64,000 nt of DNA, from assembly GCA_963970005.1 (NCBI GenBank), contig CAXAMN010027484.1, positions 463,540 through 527,539 on the forward strand, given 5' to 3'. Below the pieces are notes generated by a model. The model was not told where the DNA came from and searched no databases. It saw nothing but the letters and a program-made list of their open reading frames with translations. Source of the DNA: Durusdinium trenchii. Its lineage: Eukaryota; Sar; Dinophyceae; Suessiales; Symbiodiniaceae. Both the position numbers and the translations under genes were made by a program. This document shows, piece after piece, positions 13,301 through 22,289 of the stretch (positions are counted from its first letter, which is position 1; every line of letters starts with the position of its first letter).

Positions 13301-14578
13301 CAGCATCATCCTTTGACAATACGTCTTCGGTTGTATAACCAATGTGTTTTACCCACAGTCTCATATGGCATCCACGAGATGGGGATTTCAACTCGCAATT
13401 TTCAGATGATCATTGGCATGATCACCAGACATCATAGGACCATGGCTAGATCCCCTGTGCACCTCACCCGTGAACCCAACACTGCCTTCTATTCACGTAT
13501 GCACATTGAACCTCCATGGTGCTATCTTGTTCGACAACAAACCCGACTGCACGACTCCCTGAGTCGACGTCGTGAAATCCTGATCCTTGAAGCCATGCAG
13601 ACTGGCCAGCAAGATATCTGCGTTTTGACCCCAGCATACCCTGACACCCAATGGCAACATGAACCCTCGGCTTCACCCTCGTTCTCTCAGGCACCTGAAC
13701 TCAAATGTCCAGAGTGTGATCGCGCTTTTCATCAGGCAGGACCCTGGAAACGACATATGCGTACTGCACACCAGATTCCCTGCCACATCGAAGATTTGTT
13801 CGATCCCCTGCGTGATTCATATGAAGGGAAGGCAACATGTAGACACTGTCATAGGCAATTTGCTGATATATATCGCCTTAGATATCACATCAATACCAGA
13901 GTTTGTCTCCAGTTTGATCCGCACAAGGAGACCATCGTGCCGATTGCTGACCGCCAGTCATTGAGAATGCATTTGCGCTACAAATCCATCCCAGGTATTT
14001 TACTGGACAAAGCCCTGGTCTGTGAAATTGCACACCACTGTGTCTTTTGTCACCTTGCCGTGCCTGCTCGCTCCATTCGCAAACACTATGGAGAACGACA
14101 TCAAGGTCTTTTGGTTTATGAAGCATTGCATCGCGATCAAGTGTATGGCCTCGCCAATCTAGGTAGTGGAAAAGGCACGTGTGTCTTATGTGCTCAACAA
14201 TGCAATGATGTACGCACACATCAATGTGGAGTCTTACTTCAGATTAGCATTCTGCTTGGTCAGACTTATGATGTTTCGCATTTTCCTGTCATGCCCACTA
14301 TGATGCGTCCGCTTCGGACCAGCCGACCGTCCTCAGGTGCAGGAAATGCAGACAAGCCCGAGACTCCCAGTGAGGCTGCCCCCCTGGCGCCTCAATCAGA
14401 CACACGGTCGATTCCGATGGAGGTTGATGCCGACAAACCGAAGGGGTTGGTCAGATTGCTCGAACAACCCCATTGTTCAAATGTCTTGCTTGTAAAATAC
14501 CACCTTCCTGACCGAGACAGGATTGATCACTCATCATCAAAAGCATCCGAAGCATGCTCAGATGGATCGTCCGCTTGA
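10328..14578 (+). CDS. Retrotransposon ORF1: endonuclease-reverse transcriptase with C-terminal zinc fingers
   Basis: 1416 codons. Residues about 150-380 form an exonuclease-endonuclease-phosphatase domain: LSWNA, LLIQES (catalytic Glu), VIGDFN near 292, TRIDF near 353, QHRPLL. Residues about 620-940 are the reverse transcriptase: KALAPDGMPG, RPICL, LDLEKAFDAIDR, GTKQGS, and the catalytic YADD box (codons 12932-12943). DYLGV and the thumb follow. The C-terminus carries four Cys/His clusters: CPECDRAFHQAG near 1125, CRHCHRQF near 1169, CVFCH...HYGERH near 1238 and CVLCAQQC near 1283, resembling C2H2 fingers. The protein would nick target DNA and copy the element RNA onto it. The first ATG in frame (10328) is taken as start; the leader before it is only about 90 bp. 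The stop lies 14 bp inside ORF2. Confidence 0.9.
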   Translation: MWFLPIFTIAALIHQMSLELDLPVPSPGGLNPSAPPFVPQGFEPGVRVANLSSRVGESAMHSHAPTKTCTKASEVWAMFGYGQLVHQSRIRRIKRSFRRACKRALQAGHTSYHGRCFTESDVPFRLRGPLKAEIQRSTLQPPTRPAKQSGVVLKILSWNATRSLSYHEWLAWATGRPEDILLIQESNWKFNGQWEIEHWYCIHSQEAAASQLIMVRKTLIRASMLAYAVLIPGRLLHLRLMLDRVHDVYTIYQTAWSTTKSSRALLQERQDLWGKLRQCIHHTPQSHMMVVIGDFNCPLQRDSHSIGSHDPRFEQALQTDKHDFQLMIRELPLVAVHCKQKYVPAFLHGSHQTRIDFAFMRSNQIRWKHITASIDCRFERIGLHQGPQHRPLLLSLPRWHPIRSAPSKFLSIDRFRLRQEMIADTTAWRHFVVAAQSCILRHQSPNLTCPIENCYSMEHELRELCLEHFPRQKKPFSTDKTVVSLTTRMWHARRLARQVLYVHVRSLFHSWKHLTIFARLHAQIRKFGKINKRLKLEQFLKDNVPHALSNRMHDWYRNIRKLCPKQPSRKIQLHDRFGAPLLPHQELAVLVDHFGTMFHDEHFELAPAPLNSIPFTQDQVAMGLSKLPATKALAPDGMPGLIWKVFAHDIAAVVYPAIECAWTQSGIPPSRWATGWPHLLSKPNKPPNHPAALRPICLQHPVSKVLSGIHCEQVLDHALPSLCRVPLYAYLPHRGTQDCLLLTSEHCRQVKALCQHHKSDPLKSGLWGGLQVSLDLEKAFDAIDRNLVLRAIQRFEMNPDLQLLVQSWQHKHKYCIPHKDLIGHVTASRGTKQGSKDAPLLWTLSMYLLLDHLMASFDLPWIISHIVIYADDIHLRWLIDSSASGLSALHDLTVVLGTLKAFHFRVNLTKSVAIMRLVGKSAPAFLKRWTSRTKEGPRLHLPDQSLSLPLVGKTDYLGVTLSYRAFDHDTVVRRVKAANVCFRILRKWLLDQHHPLTIRLRLYNQCVLPTVSYGIHEMGISTRNFQMIIGMITRHHRTMARSPVHLTREPNTAFYSRMHIEPPWCYLVRQQTRLHDSLSRRREILILEAMQTGQQDICVLTPAYPDTQWQHEPSASPSFSQAPELKCPECDRAFHQAGPWKRHMRTAHQIPCHIEDLFDPLRDSYEGKATCRHCHRQFADIYRLRYHINTRVCLQFDPHKETIVPIADRQSLRMHLRYKSIPGILLDKALVCEIAHHCVFCHLAVPARSIRKHYGERHQGLLVYEALHRDQVYGLANLGSGKGTCVLCAQQCNDVRTHQCGVLLQISILLGQTYDVSHFPVMPTMMRPLRTSRPSSGAGNADKPETPSEAAPLAPQSDTRSIPMEVDADKPKGLVRLLEQPHCSNVLLVKYHLPDRDRIDHSSSKASEACSDGSSA

Positions 14579-15411
14579 CATGTCCACATCTGTCCCACCG
14601 GGATCCGAATCACGCCCTGCCAAGGTCACAGTGAAACTGATGCTCGCTTCTCATCCTGATGGACCCTGTCCGGAGCCAGCAAGGATGTATAGATGCCCAT
14701 TGTGTCAAGATTACGTAGGCCGTAAAGCCCTCATCAGCCACCTCCGAAAGTATCATGATGTCCATCGGCCTGATGGTTTTCCCTTCGATCCGGTCCATGA
14801 CATGCATAGGGGTCATCTTGCCTGCAAGCATTGTCACACCCAATTCACTATGGAGGTGGCCTTGCGCACCCATTTTCAACGAGCTTCATGTCCGGTCTTG
14901 CTTTGCAATTGGACCAGTCATCAGCATTTTGGTGCCCCAAGCATGCCATCAGACACCATGGATCTTGAGGTGCCCATTCCTGATTCGGATCAGATTCGTT
15001 TGCCTTGGCATTTAGGCCTCCTGCGCCCAGAGGAACTGCACACCTGGACTCCGGACATGGCATGTTCACTTGTCAGTCTGCCACTGGACCCATTCAGTCG
15101 TACCCTGTCCTTTGAACCTGAAGCCAAGTTGAATTGGTATCATCAGACGATTTGCATGGTTTCCCATCACTTCGATGTACCACAATCGAGCCTGCCACAG
15201 GACCCGTTCTTTCACTTTGTGGCCTTTCTTCATGAACTGCATTCGCTCACATGGGCCTGGCACTCAAGTGACTGTACACCGGTGACCGTTCCGCCCACTA
15301 CGTTGTCAGACACCATTCAAGATCAGTTGACTGACATCAATCAAGCTCTACATTTGATTGAGCATACATTGGCCCAAGACTGGCAACTGTGGTGCGCTCT
15401 CACCCGTTATG
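14562..15411 (+). CDS. Retrotransposon ORF2: zinc-finger segment
   Basis: The first ATG in this frame (14562) overlaps the ORF1 stop by 17 bases in the +1 frame, so translation could come from reinitiation or frameshifting. Two Cys/His clusters are visible: YRCPLCQDYVGRKALISHL near residue 43 and LACKHCHTQFTMEVALRTHF near residue 86, of the same type as those ending ORF1. The sequence then looks like ordinary protein (DFSRT, LHELHSLTWAWH) up to about 15405. The frame stays open beyond this, but from about 15410 its translation becomes Cys/Arg/His/Ser-rich shadow, while the +1 frame carries conserved protein. The end given is where the coding appearance changes frame; the true end of ORF2 is uncertain. 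A nucleic-acid-binding role is inferred from the fingers. Confidence 0.6.
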
Positions 15412-16275
15412 ATGGCCGACGAGATGTTTGCAGACGATCAGAGCTTTACAGATCTCCTCGATGCATGCGCACAGAACGTTGGCAAACGACCACGGGTTGC
15501 TACGGATGGAACACAGAGACCTGGCAAGGGTCCTGCAGCCAGATTCTCTCCATCCTCGGCCTCCACATTGTCTGGAGGCAACGACGACCTTCTTCGTATG
15601 CTTGCCCGCCTGACTCTGAGGCAGGAAGATGCCATCTCACAACTCCAGCTGGACAAGAGCTTTATGTTCTTCATCCAATGTGGCAGAGGGAGCATCATGC
15701 CAACTTTGTTGACCCAGGCCAAAGAATGGAACCAGCTCAAGGAGAAAGGAGAAGCCACCATGCCACTGAGGATGCACATGTTTCTGCAGTGCTTTCAGCT
15801 CCTTGCACAGAGAGCTCAACTCTTGAAGCTCGATGCAAGCGACGACGCATTGGTACAGAATCTGAGATCCAAAGGCATCTTGACAGAGGACAGCAAATGG
15901 GCATATCTCTCTTGGGACAGTCAAGGCATGATGCTCAAACCCAATCGGATGCCACCACTGACCTCGGAGGAGATTCGCTCGCTGTTGGAACGAATTGCGC
16001 ATCTCGGCCAGCAACCTGGAGTGATTCACAAGTTCTCGGCCTTGCGGCCGGTCAAGCAGGACACCCTCCCTCAGGACGCCACGACTGCAATACCATGGCG
16101 TTTGGACCGTTTGGACCTCAGCCTGAGGTCTCCCGAGGCATCCGAACTCTTCCAACTTCTTCAGAAACTAGCTGGAAATGGACTCACTCAGTTGATCCTC
16201 CTTCGGGTCAGGGGAGCCAACCTCCAACGCTCACCTCTCGCCAATGCCATCTCCCAACGGTTGAGGAGATCGTGA
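15409..16275 (+). CDS. Retrotransposon ORF3: conserved protein of unknown function
   Basis: Starts at tandem ATGs (15409, 15412) and ends TGA 16273-16275, 288 codons. The N-terminus is acidic (MMADEMFADDQSFTDLLDA); the rest is helical and Leu/Gln-rich. The frame is confirmed by a second, diverged element on the minus strand at 18614-19235: KWAYLSW matches NYLTW, HKFSALRPV matches QRFSALKPM, IPWRLD matches IPWRMD, and LQRSPLANAI matches LQRSPLATAI. No known domain is recognised. An RNA-binding or particle-forming role is possible but only a guess. The ORF2 frame remains free of stops through all of this region, and the last bases overlap the USP frame (-1). Confidence 0.75.
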   Translation: MMADEMFADDQSFTDLLDACAQNVGKRPRVATDGTQRPGKGPAARFSPSSASTLSGGNDDLLRMLARLTLRQEDAISQLQLDKSFMFFIQCGRGSIMPTLLTQAKEWNQLKEKGEATMPLRMHMFLQCFQLLAQRAQLLKLDASDDALVQNLRSKGILTEDSKWAYLSWDSQGMMLKPNRMPPLTSEEIRSLLERIAHLGQQPGVIHKFSALRPVKQDTLPQDATTAIPWRLDRLDLSLRSPEASELFQLLQKLAGNGLTQLILLRVRGANLQRSPLANAISQRLRRS

Positions 16276-17153
16276 CCGGCATCCTTGAGACGAAACTGGG
16301 TGGATCCGGCAGCACTTGCTACATCAACAGTGTTCTGCTAGCCCAAACCTGGAGTAGCCTCATGAGCCTGACCTTCAATACAGCAATTTGGGGAGCATGG
16401 GAGAAACAATTTTTTAGCATGTTCGTTGAGCATGCAGGGGTGGTTGTGGACCCATGTGCAGACCAGTTCCTAGGCCGCATGCTTGTGGACTGGTTTCGGG
16501 ACCATCCCAGTCGTGATCAGCATGATGCTGGTGAATTTGCAGGATGGTTTCGACAACGGCTGCTGGAAAAAACGCTCCCACAATATATGCAGCAGGGTTG
16601 GAGCTCTCGGTTGCTTAGTTCCACAGAAGATCAAGTAGATGTGTTTGCTCCTGTTCCCATGGCATGTCCAGTTGAAGGTTTCATTGCTCTTCAGCAGATG
16701 ATCAACAACTGGCATCATCAAGAGCCTTTTGTCCATGCCTTCACATGTGACTCACCTTGGATCTGCATTCAAGTGTCTCGGTTTCCCTTCCTTGGACAGA
16801 AAAGCCGTTGTTCGGTTCTGTGGGATCGATGCCTGCCCATACAGATTCCGATCTTCCGTGATCGCCGAGGCATCCATGTGGAGTGGCATGATTTTGTTGT
16901 GACAGCGGGGGTCATCCACCTGGGTGCAACCCCCGCTGAAGGCCATTATCGTAGCATTCTTTGGCACAGTGGCACCGTCAAGTCTTGTGATGACTTCCGT
17001 TCTGCCCTTCCTTTGGGGGTCGACCCTGAAATTGCTTCCACTATCTACCTCATTTGGATCATCCCAACGTCATGCACAAGCCAACAGTGGCAACGTCCTT
17101 TGCCTATGAAGCCAAAGAGTTTTGATGAATTGCTCAACGATCGCTTTGCATAA
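16257..17153 (+). CDS. Retrotransposon ORF4: ubiquitin-specific protease (USP/UCH) domain
   Basis: Reads through a USP fold with its signature boxes. The Cys box is GSTCYINSVL, with the catalytic Cys codon at 16317-16319; DQHDAGEFAGWF matches the QQDAxEF box; the His box is EGHYRSILW, with the His codon at 16944-16946; CDDF follows, with the Asp pair at 16989-16994. Enzymes of this family cut ubiquitin from proteins. The domain is about 280 residues, short for a USP but with both lobes recognisable. No ATG lies at its start in this frame; it needs a -1 shift from ORF3 or a fusion with the ORF2 frame, which is open throughout. A diverged minus-strand copy (18130-18610) matches at the QQDTAEF box and the WHGQAP region. 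Activity is inferred from the residues only. Confidence 0.8.
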   Translation, partial: TVEEIVTGILETKLGGSGSTCYINSVLLAQTWSSLMSLTFNTAIWGAWEKQFFSMFVEHAGVVVDPCADQFLGRMLVDWFRDHPSRDQHDAGEFAGWFRQRLLEKTLPQYMQQGWSSRLLSSTEDQVDVFAPVPMACPVEGFIALQQMINNWHHQEPFVHAFTCDSPWICIQVSRFPFLGQKSRCSVLWDRCLPIQIPIFRDRRGIHVEWHDFVVTAGVIHLGATPAEGHYRSILWHSGTVKSCDDFRSALPLGVDPEIASTIYLIWIIPTSCTSQQWQRPLPMKPKSFDELLNDRFA

Positions 17154-17254
17154 GCACGCCTGTTCGAACCTGGTGCCTTCGACACTCCGGAAGTGTCCGG
17201 CCTGGAAAATTCCAGCTGCGGCCCAACACGGGCAACCAGCACGGTTGCCGGCAG

Positions 17255-17269
17255 ATGAAATGAAATGAA
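17255..17269 (+). repeat. LINE 3' tail (TGAAA)3
   Basis: Three TGAAA units directly before the right target-site copy. Short tandem tails instead of poly-A are known for several LINE clades and help place the 3' end. About 100 bp of non-coding 3' UTR lies between the ORF4 stop and this tail. Confidence 0.75.
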
Positions 17270-17282
17270 ATATATTCAATAT
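17270..17282. repeat. Target-site duplication, right copy
   Basis: ATATATTCAATAT, identical to 10226-10238, directly after the (TGAAA)3 tail. Confidence 0.7.
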
Positions 17283-18129
17283 TAAAATCCATTATTTATT
17301 TTATATATATATATAGTTTCTTTAAAGATTTCATTTATCATCGATTTTGATATAATCAATAAATATATTCAACCGCAATAAATAAATGTATTCAATCCTA
17401 AATAATTCCATAAAATATATAACAATATATATTTTAAAAAATATATATATGGATCTTGATCTAAATTTCTTTATCCGGGATTCGTCATCTTAACCAAAAA
17501 ATAATCTATTTTAGCCAAATTTTCGTCATCCTTCGTTTTATCTTTCGCCGAAAGATATTTATATATTCCATGAATGTTGTATAATAAATATCAATTGGAT
17601 TCACTACAATGATTTCTTCTTTATTGACAAATATAAAAATGTAAATGTGATTCTTTATCAATATGTCATCGTCTATTAAATTATTAATATCCTATATGTT
17701 GTTTGTATTTCTCCTGGATATCAACAAGAATCAAAAATGCAAGAATTTATATAATAATCGATTATTCAGATTTATTCATAATAGGTTGGCAGGGTAAATT
17801 TTCGCCAATCTTAAACTAAATGTTCGCCTTTTGCGGAGTAGAATTTTATGGCAACGCCAATCCCCCAAAACAAGAACAATAAAAATTGCAACAATAACAA
17901 CAAACATAATATCAATAATAATGCAATAATAACAATATTTGCAACAATAATAACATAGATATCTTTAGCCATTTTTTTCGCAAACAACAATATTTTCGTC
18001 AATTCGAAAAAACCATTTTCGCCAAATAATATCTTAATATGTTCCGAATCATCATCATCAATAATTCTATATCAGACCTTTAGATCGATAACCATAATTG
18101 CAGGGAAACGTTCGAATTACAACACAATA
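17283..18129. other. AT-rich island, middle part (no gene seen)
   Basis: Resumes the AT-rich sequence interrupted by the retrotransposon. It contains AACAAT/ATAATA-type stretches around 17870-17960 but no supported frame. Confidence 0.6.
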
Positions 18130-19240
18130 TATGGATGTGCACGAATACAGGCATGTGTATACGGGGCCTGGCCATGCCACATATTGATCAAAATTTGCAG
18201 GTTATTTCTCTTTTCGTCAGGCATGCGGAGCAGGATTGGTGCGAGGAGGACATCCCTATCCTCTTCGGGGCTAATGGCAAGGCGGGCTTGTCATCCCCAA
18301 TATTCTTGACCCCATAGGCGGTGGATCAGGTATTGAGGTCTCAGCCAACCCAGAAATTCAGCCGTATCTTGCTGCACATCCGGTGGGTGTGCTTAAAACC
18401 AGGCGGCCAGCAGGGAACGAAATGGTTCGGTGACACTGAAATCCATCAAGGAGGATGAATTGAATAATTCAAGCAGAGGTTATTTCCATTGATCCCAAAG
18501 CTCTGGATCAAAATTCTCGAAGGCTAAAGTGGCCCACATCTGACCGAACAAAACCGCATTGACATAGTACAGATGCAGCGGGTTGTGCAATCTGACTTTC
18601 AACAATCGATGCATCAACGCCGTCGGTGGGCGATTGCCGTAGCAAGCGGGGATCTTTGCAGACCTGTCTGGCGGAGGCGCAACAAGATTAATTGTCCGAT
18701 TCCGTTTCCGCTCAAGGTGATCAAGATCTCGAATAACTGGTAGGAAGCGACGCTCCTCAATAAATTATCCATTCTCCATGGAATTGTCACTTGAACATCG
18801 TTCGGGATTTGATTCCTGTTCATCGGCTTCAGAGCTGAGAACCTCTGAATCAGCTCTGTCTGAGTGGCCAACTGGGAGAATTGGATCGTGATCTCCTTGA
18901 GCTTGTCCAGAGCAAGAGGCGTCTGCTTGGTGGGTCTGAGGCATTTGGTTGCCGCGTCCCATGTCAAGTAGTTCCATGTGTTTTCCGATGTCAAAATCTA
19001 CTTTTGCCGGAATGCAATCACTAATGGATCGTCTGGGTCCTCGAACTTAAATTTGGTCAGCCTCTGAATGAGCTGTTCGACCACTTTCAGGAAGGTAATT
19101 TGTCGGAGTGAGCAGGTTATACCTGTGGTCTGGCGTTGTTGATGCCATTCCTTGGAAACCAAAATCATGGCCGGGAGGATCGATTCCTTTGCCTGTTTGA
19201 AGAAACAGCAAAAAGCTCCGATCCAAGGACATCTAATTGA
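18130..19240 (-). pseudogene. Decayed inverted relative of the LINE (ORF3 and USP part)
   Basis: Read on the minus strand, 19235 to about 18614 matches ORF3 of the intact element: LDRSFLLFLQTGKG against LDKSFMFFIQCGRG, then IPWRMD and LQRSPLATAI. From 18610 to 18130 it matches the USP domain: YYVNAVLFGQMWATL against CYINSVLLAQTWSSL, QQDTAEFLGW against QHDAGEFAGW, and ILINMWHGQAPYTH against MINNWHHQEPFVH. The catalytic Cys position is Tyr, and there are several stops and frame breaks, so it is dead. The ORF3-to-USP frame step is -1, as in the intact copy. The fragment is cut at about 18125 and is clearly older than the copy at 10239. Confidence 0.8.
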
Positions 19241-20360
19241 ATAAATCTTCTTGGGAGGCTAAGCTTGGCTATCATCTATATCAATTCTACGTTTCCCTCG
19301 TGCCTCGAAAAGATGGTTAAAGAATCGGAGCGGTTTTTTAATCTGCCTTTCCCATGGGTCCGTGCATTGTCTTTTACGGCGCGCCCCTGAGAAGCTTCAT
19401 AAAAAAATATATCGTCCAGCGATATATCGTTTACCGGTCTTAAATGGCTAGCGTCAAGACAAAATTTCGGGAAAAAAAAACATTCGAACTCATACAATGC
19501 AGCGCTAAATCAATTAATTTGTTCGGTCGATGTGATATCTAAATCGATCAAAATAAAAATCGAATTATAAACCAATATTATTATATTCTACAAAACCTAA
19601 AATAGATTATCCATTATTTATCATTATAATAAACATTCCGGATAACAATAAATTATCGGACAACAAATTTTATTATAATATTCCATATAATATCAATTGC
19701 AAAAAAAAATCGTACCAAAAGATCCAAAATATATAAATACCCTTAGTCGATTCAAACGAAAATAAAATAAATAAATAAATTTATCCTTATCTAATTTAAA
19801 CATCAAAATTTATACATCTTTAATCGAATTAATCAATAAAATCGTATAAATACCTATATCAAAATATTCCTTAATATCAACAATATAATAAAATTTACTA
19901 TCCAATACATAAAATTAAGATATCAATATTAAATCGACATACCAATAAAATCGATCAATAAATATTATATAAATAAGCCACATTAATTATATATTCCATC
20001 CTATCGAAACAAAATAAATATTTAATATGTATCAAATCCTCCATAATTTAAATATAAACATAATAAATATTAATATCGTTTATCATTAAACAATTCCTCT
20101 TAAAAACAATTATATATCGAATCTCCAAACACAACAAATCGCACATAAAACAAAGACCAATATAACATTTATAAATAACAAAATATCACATAATTCAAAT
20201 ATACATACTGTATTCAAACAAAAACAATATATTAATTTCAATTCGATTATTTATATAATTATTCAAGATTTATAGTAAATTATTTCAATTATTTTAATTT
20301 AGAATATTTGTATATTTTTATCGTCGTATTGTATATATTTTTTTAAGATTATCCTCCCTA
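19241..20360. other. AT-rich island, right arm (no gene seen)
   Basis: Again strongly AT-rich with stops in all frames. It ends abruptly at about 20365-20380, where sequence near 50% GC resumes (GAAGGTGGATGTGGAAAGCC). A small GC-richer patch at 19300-19400 continues from the decayed element without clear homology. Confidence 0.6.
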
Positions 20361-20379
20361 TTCAATATATATGAAGGTG

Positions 20380-21511
20380 GATGTGGAAAGCCGACCTGTG
20401 GTTGATCTCGGACGTCAATCGTGTCAACGAAAGAAAAGATATTCCCCCAAACAGGAATTATCATCTCCAAAACATTCCAAGAAGTGCTTGGGGATCCTCC
20501 ATCCAATCTGATCATGAATTGGACCATTGGAGCAGTCCCAACATGCAGATTACATTGGAGGGTCGCACGGCCACGATTCAGTGAACACCAAAAAGCAGCA
20601 AAGAACGGAGAAAGAACGTCGAGGGTTGGCGTCGTGATAGCCCAAAGCAGCAGGCTCAAATGATGAAATGTTTACATAGCTAGACCCCAGACATAATAAC
20701 GTTTGGGTTCCAAAACAGTGGTCAATCAGGCTCCAGGTATGTCTACCATGTTGACACTCCCTGATGGGGAAACATGGACGCAAAACAAAGCCGATTCGTG
20801 GAGTCACAGGACTCTCAAACAATACATCCTCAAACGGTACGGACGCCCCCTCCCAAGCAGCAACGGAGGTTTGGGAGTTTGGGGGGGGTGATCTTCCTGT
20901 TGAACGCAGCTAGGACAGAATTCAAGCACGCACATCACAATCCATTATACATATATATATATATTCGTAGGCCTGCAGAAAGAGTATTCAACTACAGTAC
21001 GATGGAATATTCGATCCGATGCGACCCTCATGAGAGCCAAACCCCTCCTGCAAGAGCCAAACCCAACTCTTTCCTCTTTCTGTTCTTTCTTCCCGGACCC
21101 CTCTCTTTGAGAGGGACCCTCTTTCTCCGTCGAGCCACGGCGAGTGCCGAATGCCGGATGCCAGTCTTTCGGATCCAACGACCAGGTCGTTTCATTGGGG
21201 AAACCACCATCCTGGACCTCTTGCAAGAGATGGTGCATGTAATCAGGTGGCGGTCTGCAAAGTTGATCAACATGATCAAACAATGACTTGCTGGAGGCCC
21301 TACAATCTGGCCATGGCTGTACCCACCTATGGCTTGAGAACGCAAAGGACACCTTTCGAAGGCTGGAACTTTGCGAGCCTGGATCAAGCATCAAGCTTGC
21401 CTTGAAATAGCATCGTCTTCAAGATGCAAACTATATACTGAGGTCTAGTGACTTAGGACTTACGGGTCTAGTGACAGTCTTTAGTCCTTAGCCTCCAGTA
21501 TATCCGTTTCA
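20380..21511. other. Mostly non-coding stretch
   Basis: No recognised gene. A plus-strand frame ending at 21286 (MPVFRIQRPGRFIGETTILD) and a minus-strand frame over the same bases are both open without clear splice signals. Left unassigned. Confidence 0.3.
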
Positions 21512-21825
21512 GGAACCAACACCGTTCAGAACACCACCCGAGCCGGCCAACCAGTAGCATCCGACACACCATCCGACACATCGCTCGCACCTTCGATCGA
21601 TCCCTTGCGAAAGATCAACAAAGACTCTGGACAGACGCCGTGGACCGTTGCGCCAGAGCTTGCAATGGCGGTCGACCAGAGCGAGGCGGTCGACGACTTC
21701 GATTTGGTGTTCAAGCCAGAAGCTGTGGTCGACCAGAAGCTGTGGTTCAGAAATTATAGGATGAACAAACCTTCACGCGCTTCTCTAATTCGTGACCCTT
21801 TTAGAGTTCCTCTTTGTGCTCTGTA
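21512..21825 (+). CDS. Possible exon of unknown gene
   Basis: After CCGTTTCAG (21511) the frame reads NTVQNTTRAGQ, then SDTPSDTSLAPSIDP, VAPELAMAVDQSEAVDDFD and VVDQKLWF, with a stop near 21823. It is Thr/Ser/Asp-rich and contains a short internal repeat (VDQ..AV). No domain is recognised. It might be an exon or a fragment of a mobile-element protein. Confidence 0.3.
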
Positions 21826-22289
21826 ACGTCTGTAAAACAGGCACCCCAAATCAAGTTCGGTCACTTTGAGAACAGCAGGCACGTATAGCTACACCACGGA
21901 GCAGGGCCCATGTCCATCTGCGAGCTTCAATGATCACCCAAAGACTCCGTGTATGGTACATGGCATATGGGCCAATCAGGCCAGGGGTGGTTTGGGGATC
22001 CTTCTGGGCATATCTTCCAGTCAAATTTCATTGGTTTCAGAGTGCATGGCACAAACCCGCAATGAAAAAAGGAGCCATCCCTCAGGGAAGGTCCATCAAG
22101 GCAGTCTAACAGGAACTGCAACCAACAGCATTGGTGGTGGTTGGACATGGAATGAAAAAACAGCTCCAAACGAACACCTAGCAAGTGAAGGGGACTTATC
22201 AAACCTCACAATGTTCTGAACAGATGGGGGTCCATATAAACTACCGACATTAGGATTACGCATTCTACTCTCAATCCACTACATATATA

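Larger units (their letters stand above)
10239..17269 (+). mobile_element. Non-LTR retrotransposon with endonuclease, RT, zinc fingers and USP domain
   Basis: A 7.03 kb GC-richer block inserted in AT-rich DNA and bounded by the 13-bp duplication. It has no LTRs and ends in (TGAAA)3 (17255-17269), as expected of a LINE. Order: a 90-bp 5' leader; ORF1 (apurinic-type endonuclease, reverse transcriptase, zinc fingers); ORF2 (zinc fingers); ORF3 (unknown, conserved); ORF4 (ubiquitin-specific protease). The ORFs overlap and change frame (+1, +1, -1). All key catalytic boxes are present and ORF1 has no internal stop, so this looks like a recent, possibly competent copy. No RNase H domain was seen. 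Similar to known dinoflagellate LINEs only in general plan; the USP module is the odd part. Confidence 0.85.

Noticed and set aside
14523-17153. A single 876-residue protein in one frame
   Set aside because: It would start at TTG, and its middle (about 15410-16250) is Cys/Arg/His-rich shadow of ORF3, whose frame is confirmed by the second copy. The ends of the frame are real, the middle probably is not.
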